From Neogemmobacter tilapiae (GTDB lineage: Bacteria > Pseudomonadota > Alphaproteobacteria > Rhodobacterales > Rhodobacteraceae): a stretch of DNA of 64,000 nt. The position numbers were made by a program, and so were the translations under genes. Shown here piece after piece: positions 51,902-62,524 of this stretch; positions within the stretch are counted from its first letter, which is position 1, and each line of letters starts with the position of its first letter. Under the pieces are notes generated by a model. The model did no database searches. It worked only from the letters and a program-made list of their open reading frames with translations, and had not been told where the DNA came from. The stretch spans positions 1 to 64,000 of the forward strand of contig NZ_BMYJ01000007.1 of NCBI RefSeq assembly GCF_014652215.1. The letters are read 5' to 3'.

Positions 51902-52945
51902 ATGACAGGTTTGCAAGTTGCCATCATTGCGGATGATCTGACCGGGGCGCTGGATTCCGCAGCCCCCTTTGCGGCGATGGGCTTGCGCACTGTGGTTTTG
52001 ACTGGATTGGAGGCTTTGCCGCAGGCCGAAGGGGCCGATGTGGTGGCGCTTTCGCTGGCCAGTCGGGAAATTCCAGTGGGTCAGGCGGCGGCGCGGGCGG
52101 AAGCGGCGGCGCGGGCGCTGGGCGGGGCTGTCTGGTTGTTCAAGAAGATCGATTCACGCCTAAAGGGCCATGTTGCCGCCGAAGTGGCGGCGGTTGCGGC
52201 GGTGCGGGGGGCCACGCGTATTCTGGCCTGTCCGGCGGTGCCGGATCTGGGGCGTTTTGTGCTGGGTGGGGCGCTGGTGGGGCAGGGTGTCGCCGTGCCC
52301 TTGCCGGTGGCCCCGGCCCTTGCGCCTTTGCCGGTGGAGGCGCCGGATGTGCGGGGTGAGGCCGATCTGGAGGCGCTGATGGCGTCCCTGACGCCTGATG
52401 TGCTTTTGGTGGGGGCGCGGGGCCTTGCCTCGGCCTTGGCGCGGCGTTTGGCGAAGGGGGCCGCACCCGTGCCGCCTTTGCCGGGGCCTTTGGTGATACT
52501 GGTGGGATCGCGCGATCCGATCACCTTGGCGCAGGTGGAATTGGCACGGCAAGAGCCGGGTGTCGAATGGATTGCGGCACCGGATGGGCAGGTGCCGCAG
52601 GATGCGATGCCGGGTGCGACGCTGCTTTTGCAGGCAATGCCCGGCGCGGGGGCGACGGGGGCGGCGGTTTCGGCCCGTCTGGCCAAGGGGTTGCCCGTGC
52701 ATTTGACCGCGCGGCGGGGCCTGCTGATCACCGGCGGCGAAACCGCTGGGGCGGTGCTGGCCCATCTGGGCCTTCAGGCGCTGGAAGTGCAGGGCGAGGT
52801 TCTGCCGGGCCTGCCGCTGTGTCGGCCCTTGGGGGCCATGGAACATTTGACCATCGTGACGAAATCCGGGGGCTTTGGTGATGTCGATGCCCTGCAACGC
52901 CTGATCCGGCAGGCGAAAGGAGATTTGGATGTCGCGCAGCGCTGA
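51902..52945 (+). CDS. Four-carbon acid sugar kinase (DUF1537, DtnK/OtnK family)
   Basis: 347 residues. IIADDLTGALDSAAPFA (family N-motif), FKKIDSRLKGHVAAEV, the C-terminal nucleotide-binding LLITGGETAGAVL and TKSGGFGDVDAL are the DUF1537 signatures. These kinases phosphorylate D-threonate, D-erythronate or related acid sugars; PdxA2 then oxidatively decarboxylates the phosphate. A PdxA2 gene is present at 55689-56651, supporting that pathway. Followed by an overlapping regulator gene. Confidence 0.88.
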   Translation: MTGLQVAIIADDLTGALDSAAPFAAMGLRTVVLTGLEALPQAEGADVVALSLASREIPVGQAAARAEAAARALGGAVWLFKKIDSRLKGHVAAEVAAVAAVRGATRILACPAVPDLGRFVLGGALVGQGVAVPLPVAPALAPLPVEAPDVRGEADLEALMASLTPDVLLVGARGLASALARRLAKGAAPVPPLPGPLVILVGSRDPITLAQVELARQEPGVEWIAAPDGQVPQDAMPGATLLLQAMPGAGATGAAVSARLAKGLPVHLTARRGLLITGGETAGAVLAHLGLQALEVQGEVLPGLPLCRPLGAMEHLTIVTKSGGFGDVDALQRLIRQAKGDLDVAQR

Positions 52946-53660
52946 TCCGAACGAACGGCCAAAGTCGATGCTTTTGGCCGATGTGGTCTATGATCGCCTG
53001 CGGCGTTCCATTCTGAACGGCGATTTCCGCCCGGATGACCGTTTGCCGGGGGAAAACGCCTTGGCCGAGGCGCATGATGTGTCGCGCCCGGTGATCCGCA
53101 CGGCGTTGCAAAGGCTGCGCGAGGAGGGGTTGGTGACGTCCCGCCAAGGGGCGGGGAGTTTTGTCAGCGCGCCGGTGGAACAGCGGCCCTTGGCCTTTCA
53201 ACCCTTGGAAACCATTGCGGATTTGCAGCGCTGCTATGAGTTTCGTCTGACGATTGAACCGGCGGCGGCGGCGATGGCGGCCTTGCGGCGGGGAGACCGG
53301 CATCTGGCCGAGATCGGCACCTGTCTGCAAATCATGCGGGATGCGACGGAACGACGGAACCACAGGGAGGACGCGGATTTCGACTTTCACCTGTCGATCA
53401 CGCTGGCGGCGAACAACCAGTATTTTGAAACCTCGATGCGGGCCCTGCGGGAACATATCGCGGTGGGGATGAAGTTCCACGGGCTGTCTTTGCAGACGGT
53501 GCGGGGGGGGCTGGACCATGTGCTGGACGAACATGCCGCGATCTATGAGGCGATCACCAAGGGTGAGGCAGAGCGGGCGCGCGAGGCGATGCTGAAGCAT
53601 GTAACCGGGTCGCGCGACCGTCTGTTTGAAGGGCGGTTGCTGGATCTGTCGCAGCGTTAA
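52929..53660 (+). CDS. GntR-family regulator, FadR subfamily
   Basis: 243 residues. Winged HTH (LADVVYDRLRRSILNGDFRPDDRLPGENALAEAHDVSRPVIRTALQRLREEGLV) and an all-helical FCD domain with metal/ligand residues in DFDFHLSI and EHAAIYEAI. AAAGGAGATTTGG precedes the ATG; overlaps the kinase gene by 17 bp. Probable regulator of the acid-sugar genes on both strands. Its stop overlaps the converging alcohol dehydrogenase stop. Confidence 0.9.
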   Translation: MSRSADPNERPKSMLLADVVYDRLRRSILNGDFRPDDRLPGENALAEAHDVSRPVIRTALQRLREEGLVTSRQGAGSFVSAPVEQRPLAFQPLETIADLQRCYEFRLTIEPAAAAMAALRRGDRHLAEIGTCLQIMRDATERRNHREDADFDFHLSITLAANNQYFETSMRALREHIAVGMKFHGLSLQTVRGGLDHVLDEHAAIYEAITKGEAERAREAMLKHVTGSRDRLFEGRLLDLSQR

Positions 53661-54769
53661 AAGGCGGCGCGGTAGATCTGTTCAACCTCGGCCAGGGTCA
53701 TGTCGCGGGGGTTGTTGTCCATCAGGCGGCGGATGGCATGGGCTTCTTGCGCCCAAGCTTGCAGGTCGCTGTCTTTGGCCCCGAGTTTGGACAGGCGCAT
53801 TTCGACGCCCAGATCGGCGCACCATTGGCTGGCGGCTTGCAGAAGATCGCCTTGGAGGCCAAGGGCATGGGCGATTTCGGCGGTCTTTTCACCGGCGACA
53901 GATTGGTTGAAGGCCAGCACATGGGGGAAGATGACGGCATTGGCGAGGCCGTGGGGGAGTTTCAGCCTTGTGCCCAAGGGATAGGCGAGGGCGTGGCCTG
54001 CCGCCGTGTTGACCGGGCCCAAGCAGATGCCGCCGTAATAGGCGGCGAGCAGCAGGGCGGCGCGAGCCTCGGCATCCGCGCCATCGGCGACGGCGCGGGG
54101 CAGGTAGCGGGCGACGAGGTTAAAGCCGATGCGGGCATAGTTGTCGATGAGCGGATGGGCTCTGCGGTTGGTAAACGCCTCAACACAATGGGCCATGGCG
54201 TCGATGCCGGTGGCGGCGGTGACGGCGGGGGGGACGGTCAGCGTCAGATCGGGGTCAAGGGCGACCATATCGGCGATCATATGCGGCGTTTCGACGGCCA
54301 TTTTGTTGAGGGTGGCGGCGTCGGTGACAAGGGCGCGGATGCCCGCTTCGGATCCCGTGCCGGCGGTGGTGGGGACAAGGGCCAGGGCGTTCTGGCGGTG
54401 GGTGACTTTGTTGGGGCCGATGATCTGGGGCAGGGTCTGGTGGCCACGGAGGACGGTGACGAGTTTGGCGACATCCATGACCGAGCCACCGCCGAAGCCG
54501 ATCACAAGGTCGGGCTGGGCGGCTTGGGCGGCGGTGAGGGCGAGGTCGAGGTTGATCGTGTCGGGTTCGGGGGCGACGCCGTCAAAAACGGTGATCTGGC
54601 CGGGAAGGGCCAAGCGGTCGAGCAGGGGAAGCATGACCTTTTGGGTCAGGACAAGGATGTGGGTGAAGCCTTGGGCGCGGGCCCAATCGCCGACCTGGGC
54701 GGCAGAGCCGGAGCCATAGTCAAAGCGGCGGGGCTGATAGAGGCGGAGGGGCAGGGCATAGGCGGTCAT
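53657..54769 (-). CDS. Iron-containing alcohol dehydrogenase
   Basis: 370 residues. NAD site GGGSVMDVAK; PTTAGTGSEA; metal site spread over DAMAHCVEAF and HGLANAVIFPHV. Closing gene of the acid-sugar operon; would interconvert an alcohol/aldehyde or hydroxy/keto acid. Starts in the stop of the aldolase gene (ATGA). Confidence 0.9.
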   Translation of the reverse strand: MTAYALPLRLYQPRRFDYGSGSAAQVGDWARAQGFTHILVLTQKVMLPLLDRLALPGQITVFDGVAPEPDTINLDLALTAAQAAQPDLVIGFGGGSVMDVAKLVTVLRGHQTLPQIIGPNKVTHRQNALALVPTTAGTGSEAGIRALVTDAATLNKMAVETPHMIADMVALDPDLTLTVPPAVTAATGIDAMAHCVEAFTNRRAHPLIDNYARIGFNLVARYLPRAVADGADAEARAALLLAAYYGGICLGPVNTAAGHALAYPLGTRLKLPHGLANAVIFPHVLAFNQSVAGEKTAEIAHALGLQGDLLQAASQWCADLGVEMRLSKLGAKDSDLQAWAQEAHAIRRLMDNNPRDMTLAEVEQIYRAAF

Positions 54770-55692
54770 GCGGCGGCCTTGGCTTTGGGGGTGTTCAGGG
54801 GGGCGAGTTTGGTGGCGAGGTCGGCCTGTTCGGCTTGGCTCATGGCGACCAAGGGTGGCCTTGTGCGGGCCCAAGCGGGATCATCCCAGACATGGCCGAC
54901 CATGGCCTTGATGGCGGGGATCTGGACGTAGGAATTGGACAGGTTGCGGAAGGCGTTGATGCGGTCTTGGGCCTTGGCCACAGCATCAGCTTGGGCGGGA
55001 TCATTGGCCCCGGCGTAGACGATGGCGAGATCACGGGCGACGATGTTCGAGGTGGCGGTGATGCAACCGGCGCCGCCCATCTGCATGACGGGGAGCAGCA
55101 GGGGATCCGCACCGGCGAGGACGGAGAAACCGGGGAAGCGGGCGATCATGCCTTCCATATTCTCAATCTTGCCGGCCGAGTCTTTGATGCCGACCACGGT
55201 GTCGGGGAAGGCGGTGCGGAGGCGGTCGATGAGGTCGTGGGAGATGCCAAGGCCAGCGACCTGGGGGATGTGGTAAAGGACGATGTTCAGGCGGCTGTCG
55301 GCGACGCCTTCGATCACGCGGGCATAGGCGGCGAAAAGCCCCTCATCGCTGACGGGTTTGTAATAGAAGGGTGGCAGCATGACGACGCGGGTGACGCCTT
55401 GCGACAGGGCGTGGCGGGTCAGGGCGATGGTTTCGGGGATGTTGGGCAGGCCGGTGCCGGGCATCAACTGATCGGGCGCAATGCCTGCGGAGAGGGCGGC
55501 GTCCAGAATATGCTGGCGTTCCAGCACCGAAAAGGAATTCGCCTCACCCGTGGTGCCCAGAAGGGCGATGCCGTTGCAGCCCTGTTCCAGCAGCCAATGG
55601 CAATGGGCGGCAAAGGCGGGCAGGTTTGGTGAGAGGTCGGCGTTCAGGGGGGTCGCAGCGGCGGAATAGACGCCGGTGATGGGATGGGTCAT
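54766..55692 (-). CDS. DHDPS/NAL-family class I aldolase
   Basis: 308 residues. GTTGE at 46-50, catalytic Tyr140 (VLYHIPQ) and Schiff-base Lys170 (VGIKDSAGK) of the dihydrodipicolinate synthase / N-acetylneuraminate lyase family. In a catabolic operon with PdxA2 and a sugar-acid kinase it is more likely a 2-keto-3-deoxy-acid aldolase or dehydratase than lysine-biosynthetic DapA. Overlaps both neighbours by 4 bp. Confidence 0.88.
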   Translation of the reverse strand: MTHPITGVYSAAATPLNADLSPNLPAFAAHCHWLLEQGCNGIALLGTTGEANSFSVLERQHILDAALSAGIAPDQLMPGTGLPNIPETIALTRHALSQGVTRVVMLPPFYYKPVSDEGLFAAYARVIEGVADSRLNIVLYHIPQVAGLGISHDLIDRLRTAFPDTVVGIKDSAGKIENMEGMIARFPGFSVLAGADPLLLPVMQMGGAGCITATSNIVARDLAIVYAGANDPAQADAVAKAQDRINAFRNLSNSYVQIPAIKAMVGHVWDDPAWARTRPPLVAMSQAEQADLATKLAPLNTPKAKAAA

Positions 55693-56651
55693 GGCTTGGC
55701 CTTGGGATTGGCGACCAGCTTGGCGGCATAGGCCAAGGCGTGGTTAAGGTTGGTGTTGTTGGCGCGGCCGGTGCCGGCGATGTCAAAGGCGGTGCCGTGA
55801 TCGACCGAACAGCGATCAATCGGCAGCCCGACCGAGACATTGACGGCGGTGTCAAAGGCGACCAGCTTGATGGGGATATGGCCTTGGTCGTGATACTGGG
55901 CGATCACCAGATCAAAGGCCCCGTTGTAGGCACGGTGATAGACGGTGTCGGCGGAAATCGGGCCTTGCACGTCGATGCCTTCGGCGCGGGCTTGGGCCAC
56001 GGCGGGGGCGAGAAATTCATCATCCTCGGTCCCGAACAGCCCGCCTTCGCCGCAATGGGGGTTGATGCCCGCGACGGCAATGCGGGGCCGGGAAAGCCCG
56101 GTGCGTTTCATATGGGCGTCGCCTTGGCGGATCGTCGCCAGAACCCGTTCGGTCGTCGCGCGGCCAATGGCATCGCGCAGGGCGATGTGGGTTGAGACAT
56201 GGATGACGTTCAGCCGTTCCGAGGCGAGCAGCATCCATGACGATTTGGAACCGGACAGATGCGCCAGCATGCCCGTATGCCCGTCATAGTGATGCCCAGC
56301 GGCATTCAGGGCGGCCTTGTTGATGGGGGCGGTGGCGATGCAGCCGATGTCGCCTGTCATGGCATCGGCCACGGCGGCCTTGATGAATTGAAAGCAAGCC
56401 TCGCCACAGCGGTCGTCCAGCTTGCCAAAGGCGGGCAGGGGGCCAGGGATGTCGGTGTGGTGGATGTCGAGTTCGGACAGGTCCATGCCCGTAATCAGCA
56501 CCGATTCCGCCGCGATCAGGCTGTCGCGGTTGCCGTAGATGCGGATGCCTGCGCGCTGGGCCGGGGTCATGGCGGCCAGCGATTTGATGATGATCTCTGG
56601 CCCGACCCCGGCAGGGTCGCCCATGGTGATGCCGATGAGGGGGGTGGTCAT
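55689..56651 (-). CDS. PdxA2-type 4-phospho-acid-sugar dehydrogenase
   Basis: 320 residues. [47 protein letters not shown] and [15 protein letters not shown] supply the His metal ligands of the PdxA family. Linked DUF1537 kinases and PdxA2 convert D-threonate or D-erythronate to dihydroxyacetone phosphate and CO2. Its genomic setting, not vitamin B6 synthesis, argues for PdxA2. Starts in the dppF-like stop (ATGA). Confidence 0.9.
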   Translation of the reverse strand: MTTPLIGITMGDPAGVGPEIIIKSLAAMTPAQRAGIRIYGNRDSLIAAESVLITGMDLSELDIHHTDIPGPLPAFGKLDDRCGEACFQFIKAAVADAMTGDIGCIATAPINKAALNAAGHHYDGHTGMLAHLSGSKSSWMLLASERLNVIHVSTHIALRDAIGRATTERVLATIRQGDAHMKRTGLSRPRIAVAGINPHCGEGGLFGTEDDEFLAPAVAQARAEGIDVQGPISADTVYHRAYNGAFDLVIAQYHDQGHIPIKLVAFDTAVNVSVGLPIDRCSVDHGTAFDIAGTGRANNTNLNHALAYAAKLVANPKAKP

Positions 56652-57652
56652 GCCGAAACAGGCTCCCATTGTGTGGTGGTGGCCGAAGTGACGGCGTGAC
56701 AAGCGACCTGATGGCCGGGGGTGATTTCGCGCAGGGCGGGGACTTCGGCCTTGCATTTTTCGCGGGCCAAGGGGCAGCGGGTGTGGAAGCGGCAGCCCGA
56801 GGGCGGGTTGAGGGGGGAGGGCACCTCGCCCTGCAAGCGCTGACGCTGGCGCGAGGATTTCGGATCGGGTTCCGGCACGGCGGACAGCAGGGCGCGGGTG
56901 TAGGGGTGCAGCGGATTGGCGAAGAGGTCGCTGGAAGGGGCGAGTTCGGCCAGACGGCCCAGATACATGACGCCGACGCGGTCGCTGATATGGCGGACAA
57001 CGGCCAGATCATGGGCGATGAAGAGGTAGGTGAGTTTGTATTTGTCTTGCAGATCGAGCAGCAAGTTCAGGATTTGCGCCTGAACCGAGACGTCGAGGGC
57101 CGAGATCGCCTCATCACAGACGATAAAGCGCGGTTCGCAGGCCAGGGCGCGGGCGATGGCGACGCGCTGACGCTGACCGCCGGACAATTCATGCGGATAG
57201 CGGCTGGCGAAACGGTCAGAGAGTCCGACATCGGCCAAGAGGCGCGAGAGGCGGGCAGGGAGTTCGGATTTGGTCGCCAGTTTGTGGAACAGGATCGGTT
57301 CCGACAAAGCCTCGCCAATGGTCATGCGGGGGTTGAGGGTGGAATAGGGATCCTGAAAGACGATTTGCAGATCGCGCCGGAAGGGGCGCATGGCGTCATC
57401 GTCGAGTTGCGCCAGTTCCTGCCCCTTGTAGACGATAGACCCGCCGGAGGGGCGTTGCAGGTTGAGGATGCAAAAGCCGGTGGTCGATTTGCCGCAGCCG
57501 GATTCGCCGACCAGCGAAAGGGTTTCGCCTTCGATGATGGTGGCGGTGAAATCGTCCAAGGCGCGGACAACGGCAGCCTTGTCGCCAAAGGCCCCAAGGC
57601 GGATGGGAAAGGCTTTCGACAGGCCCTTGATGGTGATGAGCGGCGCGTTCAT
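56648..57652 (-). CDS. Dipeptide-family ABC importer ATPase (DppF/OppF-like)
   Basis: 334 residues: Walker [10 protein letters not shown], signature [15 protein letters not shown], Walker [13 protein letters not shown], and the C-terminal oligopeptide-ABC domain with [14 protein letters not shown], whose Cys cluster is the family's 4Fe-4S-like motif. Second ATPase of the heterodimer. ATGA overlaps on both sides fix the start at 57652. Confidence 0.92.
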   Translation of the reverse strand: MNAPLITIKGLSKAFPIRLGAFGDKAAVVRALDDFTATIIEGETLSLVGESGCGKSTTGFCILNLQRPSGGSIVYKGQELAQLDDDAMRPFRRDLQIVFQDPYSTLNPRMTIGEALSEPILFHKLATKSELPARLSRLLADVGLSDRFASRYPHELSGGQRQRVAIARALACEPRFIVCDEAISALDVSVQAQILNLLLDLQDKYKLTYLFIAHDLAVVRHISDRVGVMYLGRLAELAPSSDLFANPLHPYTRALLSAVPEPDPKSSRQRQRLQGEVPSPLNPPSGCRFHTRCPLAREKCKAEVPALREITPGHQVACHAVTSATTTQWEPVSA

Positions 57653-58638
57653 GCGGCACCTTTTTCGGTTGTGACGAAACAGGCGACGCGGTGGCGCGGA
57701 TCGCTGCCCGGCACGGGGGCGAGTTTCGGCAAGGCGTCGTTGCAGGCAGGCATGGCCAGACTGCAACGCGGGGCAAAGGGACAGCCCGGCGGGCGGCGGC
57801 CGGGTTCGGGCGGGGTGCCACCGATAGAGGGCAGGCGGTCCATCGCCTTGCCCGCAAGCGTGGGCAGGGAGGCGAGCAGGCCACGGGTGTAGGGGTGGCT
57901 GGGGCGGTCAAAGATCACATCGACGGGGGCATCCTCGACCACGGTGCCTGCGTAAAGCACGGCGATGCGGTCGGCCAATCCGGCGATGAGGGCCAGATCA
58001 TGAGTGATCCAGACGACCGACATTTTCAGCCGGTCTTTGAGTTCGCGCACCAGATCGACGATCTGGGCCTGAATGGTCACGTCGAGCGCCGTGGTGGGTT
58101 CATCGGCGATCAAGAGGCGTGGGTTGCCCGCAAGGCCGATGGCGATCATCACGCGCTGGCGCATGCCACCCGAGAGTTCATGCGGATAGGCCATAAGGCG
58201 GTCGCGGGGGGAGGGGATGCCGACGAGTTCGAGCAGTTCCCCGGCGCGTTGCATGGCGGCGGGTTTGGCCATGGCTTTTTGATAAACCAGCGCCTCGACA
58301 ATCTGGTCGCCGATGCGCATGACGGGGTTGAGGCTGGTCATCGGGTCTTGGAAGATGAAGCCAATCTCGGCCCCGCGCACCTTGCGCAGTTCCTTGGGCG
58401 ATAGGCGCAAAAGGTCACGCCCGGCGAAATGGGCGGAACCGCCGGTCGCTTTGATCTTGTTGGGCAAAAGGCCCATCAGCGACAGCATGGTCAGGCTTTT
58501 GCCGCAGCCGGATTCGCCGACAACGCCCAGACTTTCGCCTTCGGCGACGGTCAGGTCGATGCCGTCCACCACACGGGCGGGGCCGTTGTCGCGGGCGATG
58601 TCGATGGTCAGGCTTTTGATGTCCAGAAGCGCGGTCAT
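57649..58638 (-). CDS. Dipeptide-family ABC importer ATPase (DppD/OppD-like)
   Basis: 329 residues: Walker [24 protein letters not shown] signature, [12 protein letters not shown] Walker B, and [15 protein letters not shown]-terminal cluster. Works with the next ATPase to energise the importer. Overlaps the permease gene by 4 bp. Confidence 0.92.
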   Translation of the reverse strand: MTALLDIKSLTIDIARDNGPARVVDGIDLTVAEGESLGVVGESGCGKSLTMLSLMGLLPNKIKATGGSAHFAGRDLLRLSPKELRKVRGAEIGFIFQDPMTSLNPVMRIGDQIVEALVYQKAMAKPAAMQRAGELLELVGIPSPRDRLMAYPHELSGGMRQRVMIAIGLAGNPRLLIADEPTTALDVTIQAQIVDLVRELKDRLKMSVVWITHDLALIAGLADRIAVLYAGTVVEDAPVDVIFDRPSHPYTRGLLASLPTLAGKAMDRLPSIGGTPPEPGRRPPGCPFAPRCSLAMPACNDALPKLAPVPGSDPRHRVACFVTTEKGAA

Positions 58639-59573
58639 TTCTGCCCCTTGGGGTTCAGGGCGTCATTCAGGCCGTCACCCAGAAAGTTGAAGGCGACGGT
58701 GACGACAGCCAGCACGGCGGCGGGGGCCAGCAGCAGGTGGGGATAATTGGTCCAGACCCGCAGGCCATCCGAGATCATGTTGCCCCAGCTGGGCGTGGGC
58801 GGGTTGACCCCGATGCCGAGGAAGCTGAAGGCGCTTTCCAGCACCATGGCGGTGCCAAGCCCCGCCGAGACGGCGACGATCAGCGAACCCATGGCATTGG
58901 GCATGACATAGCGCATGAGGATGATGCGGTTGGTCAGGCCCAAGGCGCGGGCGGCGGTGACATAGGGGCGGTTGCGGATCGACAGCACCTGCGCGCGGAC
59001 AAGGCGGGCATAGGGCGGCCATGAGATGAGGGCCATGGAGCCGAAGACCAGAACAAAGTCGATCAGCGCCGAGTTGCGGTAGATCGGGTTCATGGTTTCC
59101 ATGTAACGCGCCTCCATCCACAGGGTGATGGGTTGCTTGAGGCTGGCGTTGATGACGACGACCAGCAGGAGTTGCGGCACAGACATGGTCATGTCGGTGA
59201 CCCACATCAGGGCCTTGTCGAAAAAGCCCCCGTAAAAACCGGCGATGGCCCCCAGAACCACCCCGATCAGCAGCGCGACCAAAGTCACGATCACCGCCAC
59301 TAGAAACGCCGTTCTTGCGCCATAGATCAGCCGCGACAGCACATCCCGGCCCAGATCGTCGGTGCCGAAAGGATGGGCGAGGGATGGGGCCAGATTGCGG
59401 GCGTCGAGATCCTGCGAGAGAAAATCATAGGGCGTGAGCCAAGGCCCAAAAGCCGCGACAAAGACGAGGGCCGCGATGATGATGAGGCCCGCGACGGCGA
59501 GTTTGTTGCGGCGCAGGCGACGCCAGGCATCGCGCCAGAGGGAGTTCGGTTTGTCTTCGACAACAGCGGACAT
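58635..59573 (-). CDS. Dipeptide-family ABC importer permease (DppC-like)
   Basis: 312 residues. Cytoplasmic N-terminus, TM1 at about 25-47, HPFGTDDLGRDVLSRLIYGAR typical of DppC-type permeases, and the ATPase-coupling loop YVTAARALGLTNRIILMRYVMPNA. Start overlaps the preceding stop (TGATG). Confidence 0.92.
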   Translation of the reverse strand: MSAVVEDKPNSLWRDAWRRLRRNKLAVAGLIIIAALVFVAAFGPWLTPYDFLSQDLDARNLAPSLAHPFGTDDLGRDVLSRLIYGARTAFLVAVIVTLVALLIGVVLGAIAGFYGGFFDKALMWVTDMTMSVPQLLLVVVINASLKQPITLWMEARYMETMNPIYRNSALIDFVLVFGSMALISWPPYARLVRAQVLSIRNRPYVTAARALGLTNRIILMRYVMPNAMGSLIVAVSAGLGTAMVLESAFSFLGIGVNPPTPSWGNMISDGLRVWTNYPHLLLAPAAVLAVVTVAFNFLGDGLNDALNPKGQK

Positions 59574-60529
59574 CAGCGGCCCCCCTTGGCGTCACTGGCC
59601 CGAGGGTCGAGCAGAGGATAAAGCAGATCGACAAGCAGGTTTGAGGCCATGACGAGGAACGAGCCGATGAGGGTGATGGCGAGGATCACCGGAAAGTCGG
59701 AATTGGTCAGCGCGGAAACCGTCAGGCGGCCAAGGCCCGGCAGGCCGAACACGAGTTCGACAAAGATGGCGCCGTTGACGATGGTGATCATGATCAGCCC
59801 CAATTGGGTGATCACGGGGGTCAGCACGGGGCGCAGGATGTGGCGCAGGGCGACGATGTGTTCGGGCACACCCTTGGCGCGGGCGGTGCGGACGAAATCT
59901 TCGGTCATCACCTCGATCACCGCGGCACGGGTTTGCCGCACGATCAGGGCGATGGGTTGGAAGGACAGGACCAAGAGCGGCAGGATGATCTTGACGGAAA
60001 ACACTCCGCCCCAGCCATAGGGGACCGAGCCTTTCGGCAGGATCGCCAGAAGTGCCACCATCAGCAAGGGGCCTGCGACATAGGCCGGAATGGCCCAAAG
60101 CGTGACGGCGGTGCCAAGGATCGAATAATCAAGCCGGGTGTTCTGGTTCATGCCGGCAATCATGCCCAGGGGGATGGCGACGACGGCTGTGACAAGCATC
60201 GCCAACAGCCCCAGCATCAGCGAGATGGGGGCGGCGGCAGAAATCATCGCCCAGACCGAACGGCCCGAGGTCAGCGAATTGCCGAAATTGCCATGCAGCA
60301 GGTTCCAGATGTAATTGCCGAATTGCACAAGGAAGGGCTGGTTCAGCCCCGCCTGTTCGCGGATCGCCTCGACCTTGACCGGGTCATAGGCCACGTCGCC
60401 GGGCGCGCGCAGGAAGATCAGCTTGATCGGATCGCCCGCGCCATAGAAGGCTAGGGCATAGACCCCCAGCATCACAAGCAGGACCGAGGGTATCCACAAC
60501 AGCAAGCGCCGTGTGATATAGGCGAACAT
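59573..60529 (-). CDS. Dipeptide-family ABC importer permease (DppB-like)
   Basis: 318 residues. RRLLLWIPSVLLVMLGVYALAF opens the chain; GLNQPFLVQFGNYIWNLLHGNFGNS and the coupling loop VRTARAKGVPEHIVALRHILRP are DppB features. Downstream of the binding-protein gene by about 60 bp. Confidence 0.92.
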   Translation of the reverse strand: MFAYITRRLLLWIPSVLLVMLGVYALAFYGAGDPIKLIFLRAPGDVAYDPVKVEAIREQAGLNQPFLVQFGNYIWNLLHGNFGNSLTSGRSVWAMISAAAPISLMLGLLAMLVTAVVAIPLGMIAGMNQNTRLDYSILGTAVTLWAIPAYVAGPLLMVALLAILPKGSVPYGWGGVFSVKIILPLLVLSFQPIALIVRQTRAAVIEVMTEDFVRTARAKGVPEHIVALRHILRPVLTPVITQLGLIMITIVNGAIFVELVFGLPGLGRLTVSALTNSDFPVILAITLIGSFLVMASNLLVDLLYPLLDPRASDAKGGR

Positions 60530-60589
60530 GTCAGGGCTCCAAAGGCTTGAGGGGGCGGGGCGCTAGGCACCCCGCCCGATCTGGCGATA

Positions 60590-62224
60590 TCAGGCGATGT
60601 TGATCGCCCAAGGCGCGACGATCTGCCAATCGAGGTTCTTTTCCATCCCCGAGACATTGGCCGTGGCCCAACGCGACATGGTTTGCTTATACCACGGGAT
60701 AAAGCAGAAATCGTCGCGGAACAGGCGCTGGGCCTCTTGCGCGAGGCTGATGCGGGCCGGATCATCGGCGGGCTTCGTCAAAGCCTCGGCAATCAGCGCA
60801 TCGACCTTGTCGTTCTTATAGGCCATTTTGCCAGTGGCATTGCCCGAAGACGAGGCGATGGAGCCTGCCAGATAGCTGGCCGCATCGGGAACGCGGGTGC
60901 CGACGTCATCGCGGAAGATCTGGATCGCGTTCTGATCGGGGCCTGCATATTGGTCTTGCTGCGGTTTCATATCGACCGCCGAAATCCCAAGGTTCTGCCG
61001 CCATTGTTCGGCGATATACTGGGCCGCAGCCTCGTTTGCAGGCGACGAAATGCCCACGAACATGATCTTGGGCAGACGGTCCGGCCCGCCATAGGACGAT
61101 TCCGCCAGCAGCGCCTTGGCCTTTTCCGGATCGAACGGATAGGGCACGAAAGCCGCATCATCGGCCCCCGGCACGGCGTTCATCACCATGTCGGTTTTCT
61201 GGTGTGGGCCATCGGGGAACGAGGCTTTGATCAGCCCGTCACGGTCCACGGCCAAGATCAGGGCTTCGCGCACCTTGGGGTCGTCCATGGGCGCGCGGGC
61301 GGTGTTGAACCAGAAATGCTGGCTGGTCGGAATTTCCGCGCCGCCGGCAAAATCGGCCCCCAGATCCTGCACGATGGTCGAGGTGACGAGTTCGGTATGC
61401 GCCTGATATTCGCCCGAGGCGAGCATCTGGGTGGCGGTCACGTTGTCCTCAATCGCGGTCAGTTCGATGCGGGCGAGCGCCGGTTTCGGGCCAAAGAAAT
61501 TAGGGTTCGGCACCCAGACGAGTTCGCCGGTATCCAAATTGGCGGATTCCAGCATGAACGGCCCCGAGGTGGCCCCGTTGGCGGCCAAGAAGAAGTCGGG
61601 CACTTCGTTGCCATCGGCCCCGCGGGCGACCGAGACCTTGACGATGGGCGCGATGTGGTTGGCCAGACGCTGGAAGAAGATCGGATCGGGGCCAGACAGG
61701 GTGACGGTCAGCGTGCCATCGTCATTGGCGACGATGCCCGAAATGTCGGTGGCCGTGCCATCCTTGGCGGCGGCGTAACCGGCGACACCGGCCAGCACCT
61801 GATCAATGCGCTGGTTCTGGCTGGCGGGCATGGCCGACAGTTCCCACGAGCCTTTCACATCGGCGGCGGTGATCGCGCTGCCATCGGCGAATTTGGCGTC
61901 GGGGTTCAGTTTCAGCGTCCAGGTGACGAAATCGGCCGAGGGCGTCCATTCGGTCAGGACATAGGGCTGAATTTCGCCTTTCTCGTTGAAATACATCGCG
62001 CTGGCATTCCAGACCGAGTTCCAGCGATAGGGCACGCCGCCGCCGCGCAGGGGCGACCAGTCTTGCGAAAATGCCGGGTTGATGGCTTTCAGCACGGGGC
62101 CTTCTTGCGCCATGACGATCTGTGCGCCGGGGCCAAAGGCGGCCACGGCGACAACCGAGCCCAAGCCCAGTTTCAGCGCGCCACGCCGCGAAATGCCGCC
62201 TTGCGGTCTTTTGGTGGTGTTCAT
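60590..62224 (-). CDS. Tat-exported substrate-binding protein, dipeptide/PepT family (SBP_bac_5)
   Basis: 544 residues. Twin-arginine signal ISRRGALKLGLGSVVAVAAF with cleavage near MAQ, then the three-domain SBP_bac_5 fold (LTEWTPSADFVTWTLKLNPDAKFADGS; FPDGPH; DRDGLIKASF). Family members bind peptides, nickel, opines or oligosaccharides; the operon's acid-sugar enzymes suggest a glycan-derived ligand. First gene of the eight-gene minus-strand operon. Confidence 0.92.
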   Translation of the reverse strand: MNTTKRPQGGISRRGALKLGLGSVVAVAAFGPGAQIVMAQEGPVLKAINPAFSQDWSPLRGGGVPYRWNSVWNASAMYFNEKGEIQPYVLTEWTPSADFVTWTLKLNPDAKFADGSAITAADVKGSWELSAMPASQNQRIDQVLAGVAGYAAAKDGTATDISGIVANDDGTLTVTLSGPDPIFFQRLANHIAPIVKVSVARGADGNEVPDFFLAANGATSGPFMLESANLDTGELVWVPNPNFFGPKPALARIELTAIEDNVTATQMLASGEYQAHTELVTSTIVQDLGADFAGGAEIPTSQHFWFNTARAPMDDPKVREALILAVDRDGLIKASFPDGPHQKTDMVMNAVPGADDAAFVPYPFDPEKAKALLAESSYGGPDRLPKIMFVGISSPANEAAAQYIAEQWRQNLGISAVDMKPQQDQYAGPDQNAIQIFRDDVGTRVPDAASYLAGSIASSSGNATGKMAYKNDKVDALIAEALTKPADDPARISLAQEAQRLFRDDFCFIPWYKQTMSRWATANVSGMEKNLDWQIVAPWAINIA

Positions 62225-62524
62225 CGTTTCCTCCCCAAAGATGATGCGGACGGCCTTGGTCGCCGAAGCGACCCTCCTCCTCCGAAGGGCTGTCTGCTGC
62301 GGGAAGGGAACAGGTTTTGCGTTGGCCTGTCAACTTGTTATTTTGCTAGGCAGTTTTTGGCGGGATTTTGGTGAGATTTTCTGCGAAGATCGCGCTAACA
62401 TGTGTTTTAAATCATGGTGATATGGAGAAAGTTGGTCGCATTTTACAAATCAAACCTCTATTGACAACTTGTTCATTCGAGTGCCAGCTTTGCGGGAATT
62501 TCCGCCAGATGCAGGACCATCCCC
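62225..62524. promoter_or_regulatory. Divergent promoter region with repeated CAACTTGTT
   Basis: 300 bp between the operon and the BNR protein. CAACTTGTT appears at 62331-62339 and 62465-62473; in the second copy it forms ACAA-C-TTGT, a half-symmetric element similar in style to FadR-subfamily operators. AT-rich stretches between them could be promoter elements. No gene supported. Confidence 0.45.

Noticed and set aside
54766-55692. DapA of lysine biosynthesis
   Set aside because: Embedded in a catabolic transport operon; the family is shared by many keto-acid aldolases.
55689-56651. PdxA of vitamin B6 synthesis
   Set aside because: The context (DUF1537 kinase, aldolase, importer) and absence of pdxJ or ksgA neighbours favour PdxA2.
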